Below are positions 8,403 through 17,601 of a DNA stretch of 64,000 nt, in pieces. A program made the translations under genes and the position numbers. Every line of letters begins with the position of its first letter. The first letter of the stretch is position 1. Location: NCBI GenBank assembly GCA_023423995.1, contig JAFAEL010000181.1:1-64000 (forward strand), written 5' to 3'. Under the pieces are notes generated by a model. The model did no database searches. It had not been told where the DNA came from and saw nothing but the letters and a program-made list of their open reading frames with translations. The DNA is from Pseudomonadota bacterium (GTDB lineage: Bacteria; Pseudomonadota; Alphaproteobacteria; Rhizobiales; Beijerinckiaceae).

Positions 8403-9835
8403 GGCGAGGCCGCCCTCGTGTCCTGCCGCTCGCCTTGCCGGCCCTCGCCCTGCCGCCACCCCCGCTGGCCGTCGCCGCGCGGCTGCGACCCGTCCGCCGC
8501 CACGGCGGGAGCGCCGCCTTGCCCCGGGCCGCCAGTCGGCGCCGGCTCCGTCGAGCCTGTCTGGGCGTCCGGACGCCTGCGCCGCTCGCGCGGCGGGGTC
8601 CCGGCCTCGCCCTCCGGGCGCTGGCGCCGCGTCGCCGGCACCGCGGGAGCCGTCGCGGCACCCGGCTCGGGCTCGGCCACGCGGACCCGGTCGCCGTCGG
8701 TGAGCCGGGCAAAGCCCGTCGTGATGACCCTCTTGCCGGCCGAAAGGCCGGAGGTGACGACCGACACCGTCTCGGTCTGCCGGCCGATCGTGACCGGCTT
8801 GAGCACCGCCCTGTCCTCGTCGAGACCGTAGACGAAGGTCCCGTTCGGCCCGCGCTGGACCGCGGCTGTCGGCACGACCGTCGCGCCCTTGGTCACGTCG
8901 ACGGTGAGCCGCACGTTCACGAAGCTGCCCGGCCAGAGCTGCAGGCTGGCGTTCGGGAAGCTGGCCTTCAGCTTCACGGTCCCGGTCGTCTGGTCGACCT
9001 GGTTGTCCACCACCTCGAGACGCCCCGTATCGATCACGGTCTGGTTGTCCGATTCCAGCGCCTCGACCGAAAGCGGGCCACGCTGGGCGGCGGCGTTCAC
9101 GGCCCGCAGGTTCTGCTGCGGCAGGTTGAACACCACCGAGATCGGCTTGAGCTGCGTGATCACGACGAGGCCGGTCGTATCGGAGGCCCGGACGAGATTG
9201 CCCTGGTCGACCAGGCGGATCCCGGTGCGGCCGTCGATCGGCGCCGTGATGGTCGTGTAGTCCAGATAGGCGCGGGCATTGTCGATCGCGCCCTGGTCGG
9301 CCTTCACCTGGGCCTCGAGCTGGGCGACGAGCGCGCGCTGCGTGTCGGCCTGCTGCTTCGAGCCGTAATTCGTCTTGGCGAGGCTGGCGTAGCGCTCCAG
9401 GTCGATCCGGGCATTGGCGAGGTTCGCCTCGTCCTGCGCCTTCTTGGCGACGGCCTGGTCGTACTGCGCCTGGTAGATCGTGGGGTCGATGCGGGCGAGG
9501 AGATCGCCCTTCTTCACGTCCTCGCCCTCCCGGAAGGCGAGCTCCATCAGGCGGCCGTCCACCTGGGACCGGACCGTGACGGTGTTCAGGGCCTGCGCGG
9601 TCCCGACGGCCTCGAGGATGACCGGGACGTCCGCCACCCGGGCGGCCTCGGCCAGGACCGAAACCGGCCCCTCGCCGCCGCGCATCGCGGCCCGCCGGCC
9701 GCCTCCGGAAGGCGCGCGGCCGGGACCGGCGACCTGCTGGCCGGGACCGAACAGGCCGAGCTCCTTGCGCCAGACATAGGCGGCGCCGGCCGCGATGACG
9801 GCGAGGATCAGGAGGGCGGAGAAAAGCCGCTTCAC
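8399..9835 (-). CDS. RND efflux periplasmic adaptor (membrane fusion protein)
   Basis: A 478-residue HlyD/AcrA-type adaptor. It has an N-terminal membrane anchor (residues 3-22), then the lipoyl half-motif around VRSQVDGRLMELAFREGEDVKKGD, an alpha hairpin, and beta-barrel domains. It should bridge the RND pumps to the outer-membrane channel. The GTG start overlaps the upstream channel gene's stop. The last 80 or so residues form an Arg/Gly/Pro/Gln-rich low-complexity tail, which is not usual for AcrA-type adaptors and has no assigned role. Confidence 0.91.
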   Translation of the reverse strand: MKRLFSALLILAVIAAGAAYVWRKELGLFGPGQQVAGPGRAPSGGGRRAAMRGGEGPVSVLAEAARVADVPVILEAVGTAQALNTVTVRSQVDGRLMELAFREGEDVKKGDLLARIDPTIYQAQYDQAVAKKAQDEANLANARIDLERYASLAKTNYGSKQQADTQRALVAQLEAQVKADQGAIDNARAYLDYTTITAPIDGRTGIRLVDQGNLVRASDTTGLVVITQLKPISVVFNLPQQNLRAVNAAAQRGPLSVEALESDNQTVIDTGRLEVVDNQVDQTTGTVKLKASFPNASLQLWPGSFVNVRLTVDVTKGATVVPTAAVQRGPNGTFVYGLDEDRAVLKPVTIGRQTETVSVVTSGLSAGKRVITTGFARLTDGDRVRVAEPEPGAATAPAVPATRRQRPEGEAGTPPRERRRRPDAQTGSTEPAPTGGPGQGGAPAVAADGSQPRGDGQRGWRQGEGRQGERQDTRAASP

Positions 9836-11346
9836 GGGACGGACTTCCAGCTGAACGGCGCATCGGCGACCGCCGCGACGGCCACGGCCCGCTCCGCCGT
9901 CCAGCCGCCGCCAAGCGCTTGGTACAGGGAGACGAGCGCCTGGAAGCGCTGCAGCCGCACGCGGGCCAGCGCATCCTGGTTCCCGAAGAGTGTCGTCTGG
10001 ACGTTGAAGAGCGTCACGATGTCGATCGTGCCCTGGCGGAGAAGCTGTTCGGTTATGTCGAGCGCCCGTCGCGATGCCGCAACCGCCTCACGTTGCCGCC
10101 GCTCGAACTCGGCCGTCTCGCGCACGGCCACCAGGGCGTTCTCGACGTCCAGGAAGGATTGCAGGATGGTGCGCTTGTAGGCGGCCGCGAGTTCCGCCGC
10201 GCGCCCCTGCTGGAGGGCGAGTTGGCCCTGCAGGTTGAACCCGTCGAAGATCGGCTGCGTCAGGCCGGCCGCCACGGAATAGACCAGCGAATTGCCGCCG
10301 AGCAGCGAGCGCAGGGCCGCGCTCTGGAAGCCGCCGCTGGCCGTGAGCTGGATCGACGGGAAGAAGGCGGCGCGGGCCGACGCGACATTCGCGGCCGCGG
10401 CCGCGAGATTCGCCTCGTCCCGGGCGATATCGGGCCGCCGGAGGAGAAGCTGCGAGGGAAGGCCGGCCCGCACGCCGGGCAGGCGAAGCCGGTCGAGGCT
10501 GCCGCCCGCGACGCTCATGCTCTCGGGCGTGCGGCCGACGAGCACGGCGAGGGCGTTGCGGTTCTGCTGCAGCTCCTGCCGCAGGGGCGGCACCGTGGCG
10601 CGCTGGGTGGCGACGACGCTCTCCTGCTGGGCGAGGTCCAGAGCCGTCCCGGTGCCGACGTTGAGGCGGCCCCGCACGGCCTCGAGCACCCGCTCGGCGA
10701 TACGGAGGTTGTCCTGCGCGATCCGCAGGCGGTCCTGGGAGGCGAGGACGGCGAAATAGGTGTTTGCGACGGAGGCCGCCGTGGCGAGAGCGACGACGTC
10801 ACGGTCGAAGCGGGTCGCGATCGCGGTCGTCTCCGCGGCGCGCGCGGCGTAGCGGTTGCGGCCGAACAGATCGACCTCGTAGGAGGCGTTCAGCCCGAGG
10901 CTGAAGGAATTGGAGCGGAACGGCGACCCGCTTCCGCCGAGCCCCGCGCGCCCCGTTCCCGAGGATTGCTGCCGGGATGCGTCGGCCGAGGCGCCCAGGT
11001 TCGGGAAGAGCGGTGCGCCCGCGACGACGGCCTGCGCCTCCGCCTGGTTGATGCGCTGGATGGCGGCCTCGATATCGAGGTTCTGCTCGAGCGCCGCGCC
11101 CACAAGCCGGTCGAGCTCCGCCGAGCCGAAGCCGCGAAACCACAGCGGAGAGACCGGCGGCGTCTCCCCGCTCGGGGCCGCCTTGAAGGCGACCGGGATC
11201 GGAAGCGCCGTGTCGGGCGCCGCCGTCTGGCAGCCGGCGAGAAGCAGGACCGCACCTCCGGACGCACAGAGACGCCGCCAGGCACGGCGGCGGCGCTGGA
11301 CGTGCTTGGCGGGAAAGGATGACATCTGGATCTGGGCGCGGAACAT
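9832..11346 (-). CDS. Outer-membrane efflux lipoprotein, NodT/OprM family
   Basis: A TolC-like outer-membrane factor of about 504 residues, first gene of the efflux operon. A basic N-terminal stretch leads into a lipobox (LLLAGC), so the mature protein should be a lipoprotein. The two halves repeat the OEP domain pattern typical of NodT proteins. The start is uncertain: ATG at 11346 is used here; ATG at 11325 and TTG at 11358 are in frame and none has a strong ribosome-binding site. The stop overlaps the next gene's GTG by 4 bases. Confidence 0.9.
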   Translation of the reverse strand: MFRAQIQMSSFPAKHVQRRRRAWRRLCASGGAVLLLAGCQTAAPDTALPIPVAFKAAPSGETPPVSPLWFRGFGSAELDRLVGAALEQNLDIEAAIQRINQAEAQAVVAGAPLFPNLGASADASRQQSSGTGRAGLGGSGSPFRSNSFSLGLNASYEVDLFGRNRYAARAAETTAIATRFDRDVVALATAASVANTYFAVLASQDRLRIAQDNLRIAERVLEAVRGRLNVGTGTALDLAQQESVVATQRATVPPLRQELQQNRNALAVLVGRTPESMSVAGGSLDRLRLPGVRAGLPSQLLLRRPDIARDEANLAAAAANVASARAAFFPSIQLTASGGFQSAALRSLLGGNSLVYSVAAGLTQPIFDGFNLQGQLALQQGRAAELAAAYKRTILQSFLDVENALVAVRETAEFERRQREAVAASRRALDITEQLLRQGTIDIVTLFNVQTTLFGNQDALARVRLQRFQALVSLYQALGGGWTAERAVAVAAVADAPFSWKSVP

Positions 11347-11529
11347 CGTTGCGCCCAAGGTTTGCCAGCCTGGAGGGTCGCCGCGGGACCTTAGGGAGGG
11401 TCGACGTAGCTGAGAAGCCGCAACCCCTTAGATGAACAAGATTTAATGCGGCCGCGTCACCCTCGGCAAGCGAGGTCCGCAACCGAGTTGCCCCCTGTGA
11501 GTTGCTGAGGCGAAGAGGAAAAACGGACC

Positions 11530-11772
11530 ATGTCTGCGCGTATTGTCGCTTCCGGCCTGCTTCTATGCGTGGCCGCCATCCCGCTCGCGGCACCGGCCCA
11601 GGCCGACCCGGCGAAGGACTATCTTTTCCAGGAGCGGCAGCTCCGCACCTTCTGCCAGCCGCCGCTCAAATTCGCGGCCGGCGCCTGCATGCCCTATTGC
11701 CCGGCCGGGTTCGAGGACCTCGGCAGCTATTGCCGCCTCTACAACCAGAGCTCCCAGTCCAGTCGCTGGTAG
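11530..11772 (+). CDS. Small secreted protein with four cysteines, unknown function
   Basis: An 80-residue protein with a clear Sec signal peptide (cleavage likely after APAQA near residue 25). The mature part of about 55 residues has four cysteines in the pattern FCQPP, GACMPYCPAGFED, SYCRLY, so it may form two disulfides. An AGAGGA-like ribosome-binding site precedes the ATG at a normal distance. It is divergent from the efflux operon. I do not recognise the family. The composition and spacing look like a real conserved periplasmic protein rather than a chance ORF. Confidence 0.65.
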   Translation: MSARIVASGLLLCVAAIPLAAPAQADPAKDYLFQERQLRTFCQPPLKFAAGACMPYCPAGFEDLGSYCRLYNQSSQSSRW

Positions 11773-11810
11773 GGGGTTGCAGGAAGGCTCGTTGCGAGAC
11801 GAGCCTGCCT

Positions 11811-12578
11811 CTACGCCCAGGGCTCCCCGGCGAGCAGCCGCCGGGCCATGCCGTCCACCACGGCCCGGATGAGGCGCTCACCCTTCTCGGCCGACGCGCG
11901 GCGCGCATCGCCGAGGACCCCGGTCTCCGACAGGTCGCGGAAGGAGCGCCAGCGGTTCAGGGTCGGCGACAGGATCGCGCTCGGGCTGTCCGCGCCCTGC
12001 CCGAAGGCATCCGGCAGGAGCCCTGAATCCACCAGGTCGGGCCGGACCACCATCATCATGGACGTCTCCGCCTCGCAGGCATGCAGCACCGAGCGCTGGT
12101 CCTCTAGGATGGAGGCGAATTCCTCCTGCGCGGCGAGGAAATAGGTCGTCGTCGCGATCGGGGCATCGAGCTCGCGCGTCAGGTCCACCGTGAGCGCGGC
12201 CAGGGCGCTCATGTTGCCGCCATGGCCGTTGACGATGAGGATCTGGCGGAAGCCGGCCCGCAGGATGGAGCGGCACAGGTCGCGCAGCAGGGCGTGGTAG
12301 GTCGGGAGCGTCAGCGTGAAGCTGCCCCCGAAGGCGACATGGTGCTCGGCGAGCCCGCACCAGAGCGTCGGCGCGACGACGGCCGGCTTCCCGGCAGAGA
12401 CCAGCGCTTCGGCCACCCGCCGGCAGATCTCGGAGCACAGGACGTCATCCACGCCCGTCGCGAGGTGCGGGCCGTGCTGCTCGGTCGAGGCGACCGGCAG
12501 GAGCACGAGCGCGCCGGCGGCAGCCCTGTCGCGAAGCTGCGCCGCCGTGAGCTCGCGCCACAGGACCGAATTCGTCAT
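11811..12578 (-). CDS. Creatininase-family amidohydrolase (cytoplasmic)
   Basis: A 255-residue protein of the creatininase/FAPy-deformylase superfamily. Metal-binding motifs are intact: STEQHGPHL (Glu33, His35), an Asp near residue 44, NGHGGN (His119), and the CEAETS segment. Members hydrolyse cyclic amides or formamides with two divalent metals. The substrate cannot be assigned. The ATG at 12578 overlaps the coaBC stop (ATGA), so it is the last gene of the ubiE-ubiB-coaBC operon. The coupling suggests a housekeeping role. No signal peptide is seen, unlike the paralogue at 50918-51829. Confidence 0.87.
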   Translation of the reverse strand: MTNSVLWRELTAAQLRDRAAAGALVLLPVASTEQHGPHLATGVDDVLCSEICRRVAEALVSAGKPAVVAPTLWCGLAEHHVAFGGSFTLTLPTYHALLRDLCRSILRAGFRQILIVNGHGGNMSALAALTVDLTRELDAPIATTTYFLAAQEEFASILEDQRSVLHACEAETSMMMVVRPDLVDSGLLPDAFGQGADSPSAILSPTLNRWRSFRDLSETGVLGDARRASAEKGERLIRAVVDGMARRLLAGEPWA

Positions 12579-13849
12579 GACCTCGCCTTCTCCCTCGCGA
12601 TCTCGCCCAGCCGGCCGACGAGCTTGCGGGCGACCTCGTCCTTGCCCATCGTCGGCCAGGTCTCGACCTCCGTGGCCGTGACCAGGTGGACCGTGTTGCG
12701 CTCGCCGCCCATCACGCCGGTCGCGGGCGAGACGTCGTTCGCGACGATCAGGTCGCAGCCCTTGCGGGCGAGCTTCTGCCGCGCATGCTCGACCACGTTC
12801 TCCGTCTCCGCCGCGAAGCCGACGACCAGGGGCGGCCGCCCCTCCGTCCGGTGCGCGATCGTGGCCAGGATGTCGGGATTCAGGGCGAGCTGAAGGGGCG
12901 GCGGGGCGTTGCCGTCCTTCTTGAGCTTCTGCCCGGCCTCGCTGGCGGTCCGCCAATCCGCGACGGCCGCCGCGAAGACCACGATATCCGCCGGCAGCCC
13001 GGCCTCGACGGCGGCGAGCATCTCGCGTGCCGTCTCGACACGAACCGTCCTGACGCCCTCCGGGTCCGGCAGCGAGACCGGACCGGACACGAGCGTGACA
13101 TCCGCTCCGGCCGCCGCCGCGGCGGCCGCGATGGCATGGCCCTGCCGGCCGGAGGAGCGGTTGGCGATGTAGCGGACCGGATCGATCGGCTCGTGCGTCG
13201 GCCCGGACGTGACAAGGACGCGAAGGCCTGCGAGCGGGCCTCGCTCATCCCGGCGAAAGCCGGGATCCAGCGTGGCCGGGCCGTCTGGGCCCCGGCTTTC
13301 GCCGGGGTGGGCGGAGAGAAGATTCGCCACGGCATCCGCAATCTCGGTCGGCTCCGCCATCCGGCCCGGGCCGAACTCGGCCTCAGCCATGGCGCCCTCG
13401 TTCGGGCCGACCACGTGGATGCCGTCGCCCTGGAGGGTCGCGAGGTTCCGCTGGGTCGCAGGGTGCAGCCACATGCGGACGTTCATGGCGGGCGCGATCA
13501 GGATCGGCAGGGTCGTGGCGAGGAGCACCGTCGAGGCGAGGTCGTCGGCCGCGCCGTTCGCCATCTTGTTCATCAGGTTCGCGGTGGCGGGCGCCACCAC
13601 GATCGCGTCCGCATCGCGGGCGAGCTTGATGTGGCCGATATCCGCCTCGTCCTCGCGATCGAAGAGATGGGTATGCGCGCGCTGCCCGGAGAGCGCGGCC
13701 GCGGCGAGCGGCGTCACGAATTGCTGCGCGCCCGCCGTGAGGATGCAGCGGACGGAGGCGCCGCGCTCGCGCAGGCGGCGGATCAGGTCGAGCGACTTGT
13801 AGGCCGCTATGCCGCCGCCGATGACGAGGAGGATGCGCCGGCCTTGCAT
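12575..13849 (-). CDS. coaBC: Bifunctional phosphopantothenoylcysteine decarboxylase/synthetase
   Basis: A 424-residue CoaBC that makes 4'-phosphopantetheine from phosphopantothenate and cysteine in coenzyme A synthesis. The CoaC flavoprotein domain (about 1-178) shows GGGIAAYKS and the active-site APAMNVRMW. The CoaB domain (about 205-424) shows SGPTHEPIDPVRYIANRSSG. The start is the ATG at 13849, 8 bases after ubiB. The linker between the domains (residues 181-202) is encoded by a palindromic repeat inserted in frame, so this linker is longer than usual but the reading frame is preserved. Confidence 0.94.
   Translation of the reverse strand: MQGRRILLVIGGGIAAYKSLDLIRRLRERGASVRCILTAGAQQFVTPLAAAALSGQRAHTHLFDREDEADIGHIKLARDADAIVVAPATANLMNKMANGAADDLASTVLLATTLPILIAPAMNVRMWLHPATQRNLATLQGDGIHVVGPNEGAMAEAEFGPGRMAEPTEIADAVANLLSAHPGESRGPDGPATLDPGFRRDERGPLAGLRVLVTSGPTHEPIDPVRYIANRSSGRQGHAIAAAAAAAGADVTLVSGPVSLPDPEGVRTVRVETAREMLAAVEAGLPADIVVFAAAVADWRTASEAGQKLKKDGNAPPPLQLALNPDILATIAHRTEGRPPLVVGFAAETENVVEHARQKLARKGCDLIVANDVSPATGVMGGERNTVHLVTATEVETWPTMGKDEVARKLVGRLGEIAREKARS
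13246..13309. repeat. In-frame palindromic element inside coaBC
   Basis: Two 25-base arms (13246-13270 and 13285-13309) are near-perfect inverted copies, with an exact 15-base core at 13250-13264 and 13291-13305 reading CCGGCGAAAGCCGGG and its complement. The element encodes GESRGP...DPGFRRDE-type residues, a peptide signature I associate with dispersed palindromic repeats of many alphaproteobacteria. It lies exactly in the CoaC-CoaB linker and its length keeps the frame open. No second copy was noticed in the window. Confidence 0.75.
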
Positions 13850-13857
13850 CGGAACAC

Positions 13858-15417
13858 CTATAGGGCCGCGAGGCCGAAGAGGAGGATCACCACCACCACC
13901 CATATGCCGAGGGCGATGAAGCTCAGGTTGCGCGTCGGCCGCTGCCCGATCGTGGTGACCTGGACGGGCGAGAGGCCGAGGCCCTGGTCCGCCACCCGTT
14001 CGAGCTTGGCGAGGAGCCGCTCCGTGCGCTGCGCCATCTCGGGAAGATCGGACACGACCTTGGCGAGCGTGGCGAGGCCGCGGCCCGCCTCCTCCACCCG
14101 GCCGATCGGTCCGAGATTGCGCTCGATCCAGTCGCGCACGACCGGCTCGGAGATCGCCCAGATGTTGAGATGCGGGTCGAGCCCGCGCGCGACGCCCTCG
14201 ACCACCACCATGGTCTTCTGCAGCATGACGAGTTCCGGCCGGGTCGCCATGTCGAAGAGCGAGGTGATCTCGAACAGCAGCGTCAGGAGACGCGCCATCG
14301 AGATCTCGCTGGCGCGCCGGTTGTGGATCGGCTCGCCGATGGCGCGGATCGCCTGCGCGAAATCCTCGACCGAGTGATGCGCCGGCACGTAGCCGGCATC
14401 GAAATGCACCTGGGCGACGCGGCGGTAGTCGCGCCGGATGAAGCCGAGCAGGATCTCGGCCAGGAAGCGCCGCTCCTTGAGGCCGAGCCGCCCCATGATG
14501 CCGGTATCGACCGCGACGAGCCGGCCCTCCCCGTCCACCATCAGGTTCCCGGGATGCATGTCGGCGTGGAAGAAGCCGTCCCGGATGGCCTGGCGCAGGA
14601 AGGACTGGATGACCGTGCGGGCGAGCGCAGGCCGATCGTGGCCAGCCCCGTCGATGAGGTCGAGCCGGTGCAGCGGGATGCCGTCGATCCATTCCGTCGT
14701 GAGGACGTCGCGCTGCGTCAGGTCCCAATCGGGGCGCGGCACCCTGAACCCCGGATCCGCTCCCGTGTTGTCGGCGAGCTCGGACAGGGCCGCGGCCTCC
14801 AGCCGGAGGTCGATCTCGACCGCGACCGAGCGCGCCAGGGTCTCGACGATGTCCTGCGGGCGGAGGCGGCGCGCCTCGGGCAGGGTCCGTTCGGCGAGGC
14901 GGGCGGCGAAACGCATCGCCTGCAGGTCCTTGTGGAACTGCTCGCGCACGCCCGGCCGCACGACCTTCACGGCGACCGTCCGCCCGTCGCTCAGCACCGC
15001 CCGGTGGACCTGCGCGATGGAGGCTGCCGCGACAGGCTCGCTCAGGCTGACGAAGATGTCCGAGACCGGCCGGCCGATCGCGGCCTCGATGGTGGCGATC
15101 GCCTCCGCCTTCGGAAAGGGCGGCATGCGGTCCTGCAGGCTCTCGAGGTCGCGCGCGACCTCGACGCCGACGATGTCCGGCCGGGTCGCCAGGAACTGGC
15201 CGAACTTCACATAGGAAGGTCCGAGACGGGTCAGGGCCGAGGAGAGGCGGGCCGCGCCTCCGCCGGCGCGCTGCTTCTCGAGGAGCCGCGCGAAGCCGAG
15301 CCCGAGCCTCGCGCCGGGCGGCAGCACGCTGGCATCGATGAGGGAGAGCGCCCCCTCGCGTGCCAGCACGTAGCCGGCGTGCAGGTTGCGGGCGAGATGC
15401 GCGACGGCGCCGATCAC
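13858..15417 (-). CDS. ubiB: Ubiquinone biosynthesis regulatory kinase-like protein UbiB
   Basis: A 519-residue ABC1/UbiB atypical kinase-like protein needed for ubiquinone synthesis. Visible marks are the KxGQ motif in SYVKFGQFLATRPD, the alanine-rich loop AAASIAQVHRA, FFHADMHPGN and VAVDTGIMG, plus a C-terminal membrane helix. The start is taken as GTG 15417; an in-frame TTG at 15423 overlaps the ubiE stop and is an alternative. It lies between ubiE and coaBC, a common alphaproteobacterial order. Confidence 0.93.
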   Translation of the reverse strand: MIGAVAHLARNLHAGYVLAREGALSLIDASVLPPGARLGLGFARLLEKQRAGGGAARLSSALTRLGPSYVKFGQFLATRPDIVGVEVARDLESLQDRMPPFPKAEAIATIEAAIGRPVSDIFVSLSEPVAAASIAQVHRAVLSDGRTVAVKVVRPGVREQFHKDLQAMRFAARLAERTLPEARRLRPQDIVETLARSVAVEIDLRLEAAALSELADNTGADPGFRVPRPDWDLTQRDVLTTEWIDGIPLHRLDLIDGAGHDRPALARTVIQSFLRQAIRDGFFHADMHPGNLMVDGEGRLVAVDTGIMGRLGLKERRFLAEILLGFIRRDYRRVAQVHFDAGYVPAHHSVEDFAQAIRAIGEPIHNRRASEISMARLLTLLFEITSLFDMATRPELVMLQKTMVVVEGVARGLDPHLNIWAISEPVVRDWIERNLGPIGRVEEAGRGLATLAKVVSDLPEMAQRTERLLAKLERVADQGLGLSPVQVTTIGQRPTRNLSFIALGIWVVVVILLFGLAAL

Positions 15418-15419
15418 GC

Positions 15420-16190
15420 TCAATATTTCCAGCCCGAATGGATGGCCACGATGCCGCCCGACAACGGCCGGTGGCTCACGCGGCGGAAGCCCGCCTCCTC
15501 GATCATGCGGGCGAAGGTACCCGGGGCCGGAAAGCGGCGGATCGACTCGACGAGGTACTGGTAGGAGTCGCGATCCTTCGCGACGAGCTCCCCGATCCTC
15601 GGGATCACGTTGAAGGAATAGGCCTCGTAGATGCGATCGAGGCCCGGGATATCGACCTTCGAGAATTCGAGGCACAGGAACCGGCTGCCGGGCTTCAGCA
15701 CTCGGTGCGCCTCCTTGAGGGCGAGTTCGATGCGCGGCACGTTCCGGATGCCGAAGGCGATCGTGTAGCCGTCGTATTCACGATCACCGAACGGGAGCGC
15801 CTGGGCGTCGGCCTCCACGAACTCCAGCCGGGCGAGCCCGCGCTTGTCCGCACGCTCGCGGCCTACGGCCAGCATGTCGGCGTTGATGTCCGCGACCGTG
15901 ACACGGGTCTGCTCGCCGCCGGCCGCCGCGACCCGAAAGGCCACGTCGCCTGTGCCGCCTGCGACGTCGAGGTGCCGGAAGGGATGGTTCCGGGGCGGCC
16001 GCAGCATCGAGACGAGCGTCGACTTCCAGGCCCGATGCAGGCCCGCCGACATCAGGTCGTTCATCAGGTCGTAGCGGCGCGCCACCGACCGGAAGACATC
16101 GTTGACCCGCCCCTGCTTCTCGGCAAGCGGCACCGTCTCGAAGCCGAAATGGGTCTCGTCGTCGCGCGATCCGTTCAAAGCGTCCTGCAT
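15420..16190 (-). CDS. ubiE: Demethylmenaquinone/demethylubiquinone C-methyltransferase
   Basis: A 256-residue class I SAM methyltransferase. It has the UbiE N-terminal signature ([25 protein letters not shown]), the SAM motif [13 protein letters not shown], and the second signature near IAFGIRNVP. It methylates the quinone ring in ubiquinone synthesis. The ATG at 16190 is chosen because a GGAAGG ribosome-binding site lies 10 bases upstream; an ATG at 16214 is in frame. It is first in the operon and divergent from mutM. Confidence 0.95.
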   Translation of the reverse strand: MQDALNGSRDDETHFGFETVPLAEKQGRVNDVFRSVARRYDLMNDLMSAGLHRAWKSTLVSMLRPPRNHPFRHLDVAGGTGDVAFRVAAAGGEQTRVTVADINADMLAVGRERADKRGLARLEFVEADAQALPFGDREYDGYTIAFGIRNVPRIELALKEAHRVLKPGSRFLCLEFSKVDIPGLDRIYEAYSFNVIPRIGELVAKDRDSYQYLVESIRRFPAPGTFARMIEEAGFRRVSHRPLSGGIVAIHSGWKY

Positions 16191-16309
16191 GCCTGTCCGA
16201 CCTTCCGACCGCACATAGCGAAAGCCGGCCCGGCCCGCTATCTGAGCCGGGTCTTTAGGTTATCCGCGCGGCTTGGGCGAATGCCGCCCGCTCTCCGCAA
16301 AGGGTCGTC

Positions 16310-17191
16310 ATGCCCGAACTTCCCGAGGTCGAGACCGTCCGGCGCGGCCTCGAGCCGGTCCTCGTCGGCCGAAAACTGGTCCGCGTCGAGCAGCGCCGGC
16401 CCGACCTGCGCTTTCCGTTTCCCGAGCGCTTCACCGAGCGGCTCTCCGGGGCGAGCGTCGAGGCGCTGCGCCGCCGGGCGAAGTATCTCCTGGCCGACCT
16501 CTCGTCCGGCGAAGTGCTCGTGATGCATCTCGGCATGAGCGGGCGCTTCCGGGTCGAGCTGGGCCGCGAGGCCGAGGAACCGGGCGCCTTCTACTACGAC
16601 GCCCCGCCCGCGCCGGCGCACGACCATGTCGTCTTCGAGCTCTCCGACGGCGCCCGGGTCACCTACAACGATGCGCGACGCTTCGGCTTCATGAGCCTGT
16701 ACGACGGCGCGACCATCGAATCCTCGCCGCCCTTCGCCGGGATGGGGATCGAACCGCTCGGGCCGGACCTGTCCGGGGCGGCGCTCGCGGAGCTGTTCCG
16801 GGGAAAACGGACGCCCCTCAAGGCGGCGCTGCTCGACCAGCGGCTCGTGGCGGGCCTCGGCAACATCTATGTCTGCGAGGCGCTGTTCCGGGCCCGGCTT
16901 TCGCCGGAGGCCCCGGCCGGCTCCCTCGTGACCGAGACGGGACGTCCTAAGGCCAAGGCACAGGCCTTGAGCGAGGCGATCCGGGCCGTGCTCGAGGAAG
17001 CGGTTGCCCATGGCGGCTCGACCCTGCGCGACCACGTGCAGGTCGACGGCACCTCCGGCGCGATGCAGGAGCGGTTCCGGGTCTATGACCGGGAGGGCGA
17101 GCCCTGCATCACGCCCGGGTGCCGGGGCGTCGTCGGACGGATCGTCCAGTCCGGCCGCTCGACCTTCCACTGCCCCGTCTGCCAGCGATGA
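16310..17191 (+). CDS. mutM: Formamidopyrimidine-DNA glycosylase
   Basis: A 293-residue Fpg/MutM base-excision repair enzyme that removes 8-oxoguanine and nicks the strand. The start [14 protein letters not shown] gives the catalytic Pro2/Glu3. The beta-hairpin lysine is in RRAKYLL. The H2TH region ([19 protein letters not shown]) and a C-terminal four-cysteine zinc finger (CITPGC ... CPVC) are complete. It is divergent from ubiE, as in many relatives. Its stop overlaps the ATG of the next gene. Confidence 0.96.
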   Translation: MPELPEVETVRRGLEPVLVGRKLVRVEQRRPDLRFPFPERFTERLSGASVEALRRRAKYLLADLSSGEVLVMHLGMSGRFRVELGREAEEPGAFYYDAPPAPAHDHVVFELSDGARVTYNDARRFGFMSLYDGATIESSPPFAGMGIEPLGPDLSGAALAELFRGKRTPLKAALLDQRLVAGLGNIYVCEALFRARLSPEAPAGSLVTETGRPKAKAQALSEAIRAVLEEAVAHGGSTLRDHVQVDGTSGAMQERFRVYDREGEPCITPGCRGVVGRIVQSGRSTFHCPVCQR

Positions 17192-17601
17192 GGCCCATGT
17201 TGGAGGCGACCACGATCAGCACCTCCATCGGCCGCGAATGGCGGGAGGTCTACGAGGCGTTCTGGACGCCGGAAGCCTTTCCACGCTGGGCATCGGGCCT
17301 GAGCGAGGCGGGGCTCGAGCGGGCCGGGGATGTCTGGAGAGCACGCGGCCCGGAGGGTCCGGTCACGCTCCGCTTCACGCCGCACAACGCCTTCGGCGTC
17401 ATGGACCATTGGGTCGATCTCGGCGGGGGCCGCGAGGTCTATGTGCCGCTGCGGATCATCGGGAACGGCGAGGGCTGCCTCGTAACCCTGACGCTGTTCC
17501 GCCAGCCCGACATGGACGACGCGACCTTCGCCCGGGACAATGCCTGGGTCGAACGTGACCTCGCGGCGCTGAAGGCGCTGGCGGAGGACATGCCCCGCTA
17601 G
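17188..17601 (+). CDS. SRPBCC-superfamily protein, function unknown
   Basis: A 137-residue single-domain protein of the START/polyketide-cyclase-like (SRPBCC) fold. The opening [31 protein letters not shown] and the later [16 protein letters not shown] match this fold's N-terminal strand, helix and late strands. It probably binds a hydrophobic ligand, but none can be named. The ATG overlaps the mutM stop (ATGA). It shares the tetranucleotide CTAG at its 3' end with the convergent gene: each strand reads TAG. Confidence 0.72.
   Translation: MRPMLEATTISTSIGREWREVYEAFWTPEAFPRWASGLSEAGLERAGDVWRARGPEGPVTLRFTPHNAFGVMDHWVDLGGGREVYVPLRIIGNGEGCLVTLTLFRQPDMDDATFARDNAWVERDLAALKALAEDMPR

Noticed and set aside
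16890..16912. A second copy of the coaBC palindromic core (GGCTTTCGCC) inside mutM
   Set aside because: Only about 10 bases match and no second arm follows; the residues fit the normal mutM sequence.
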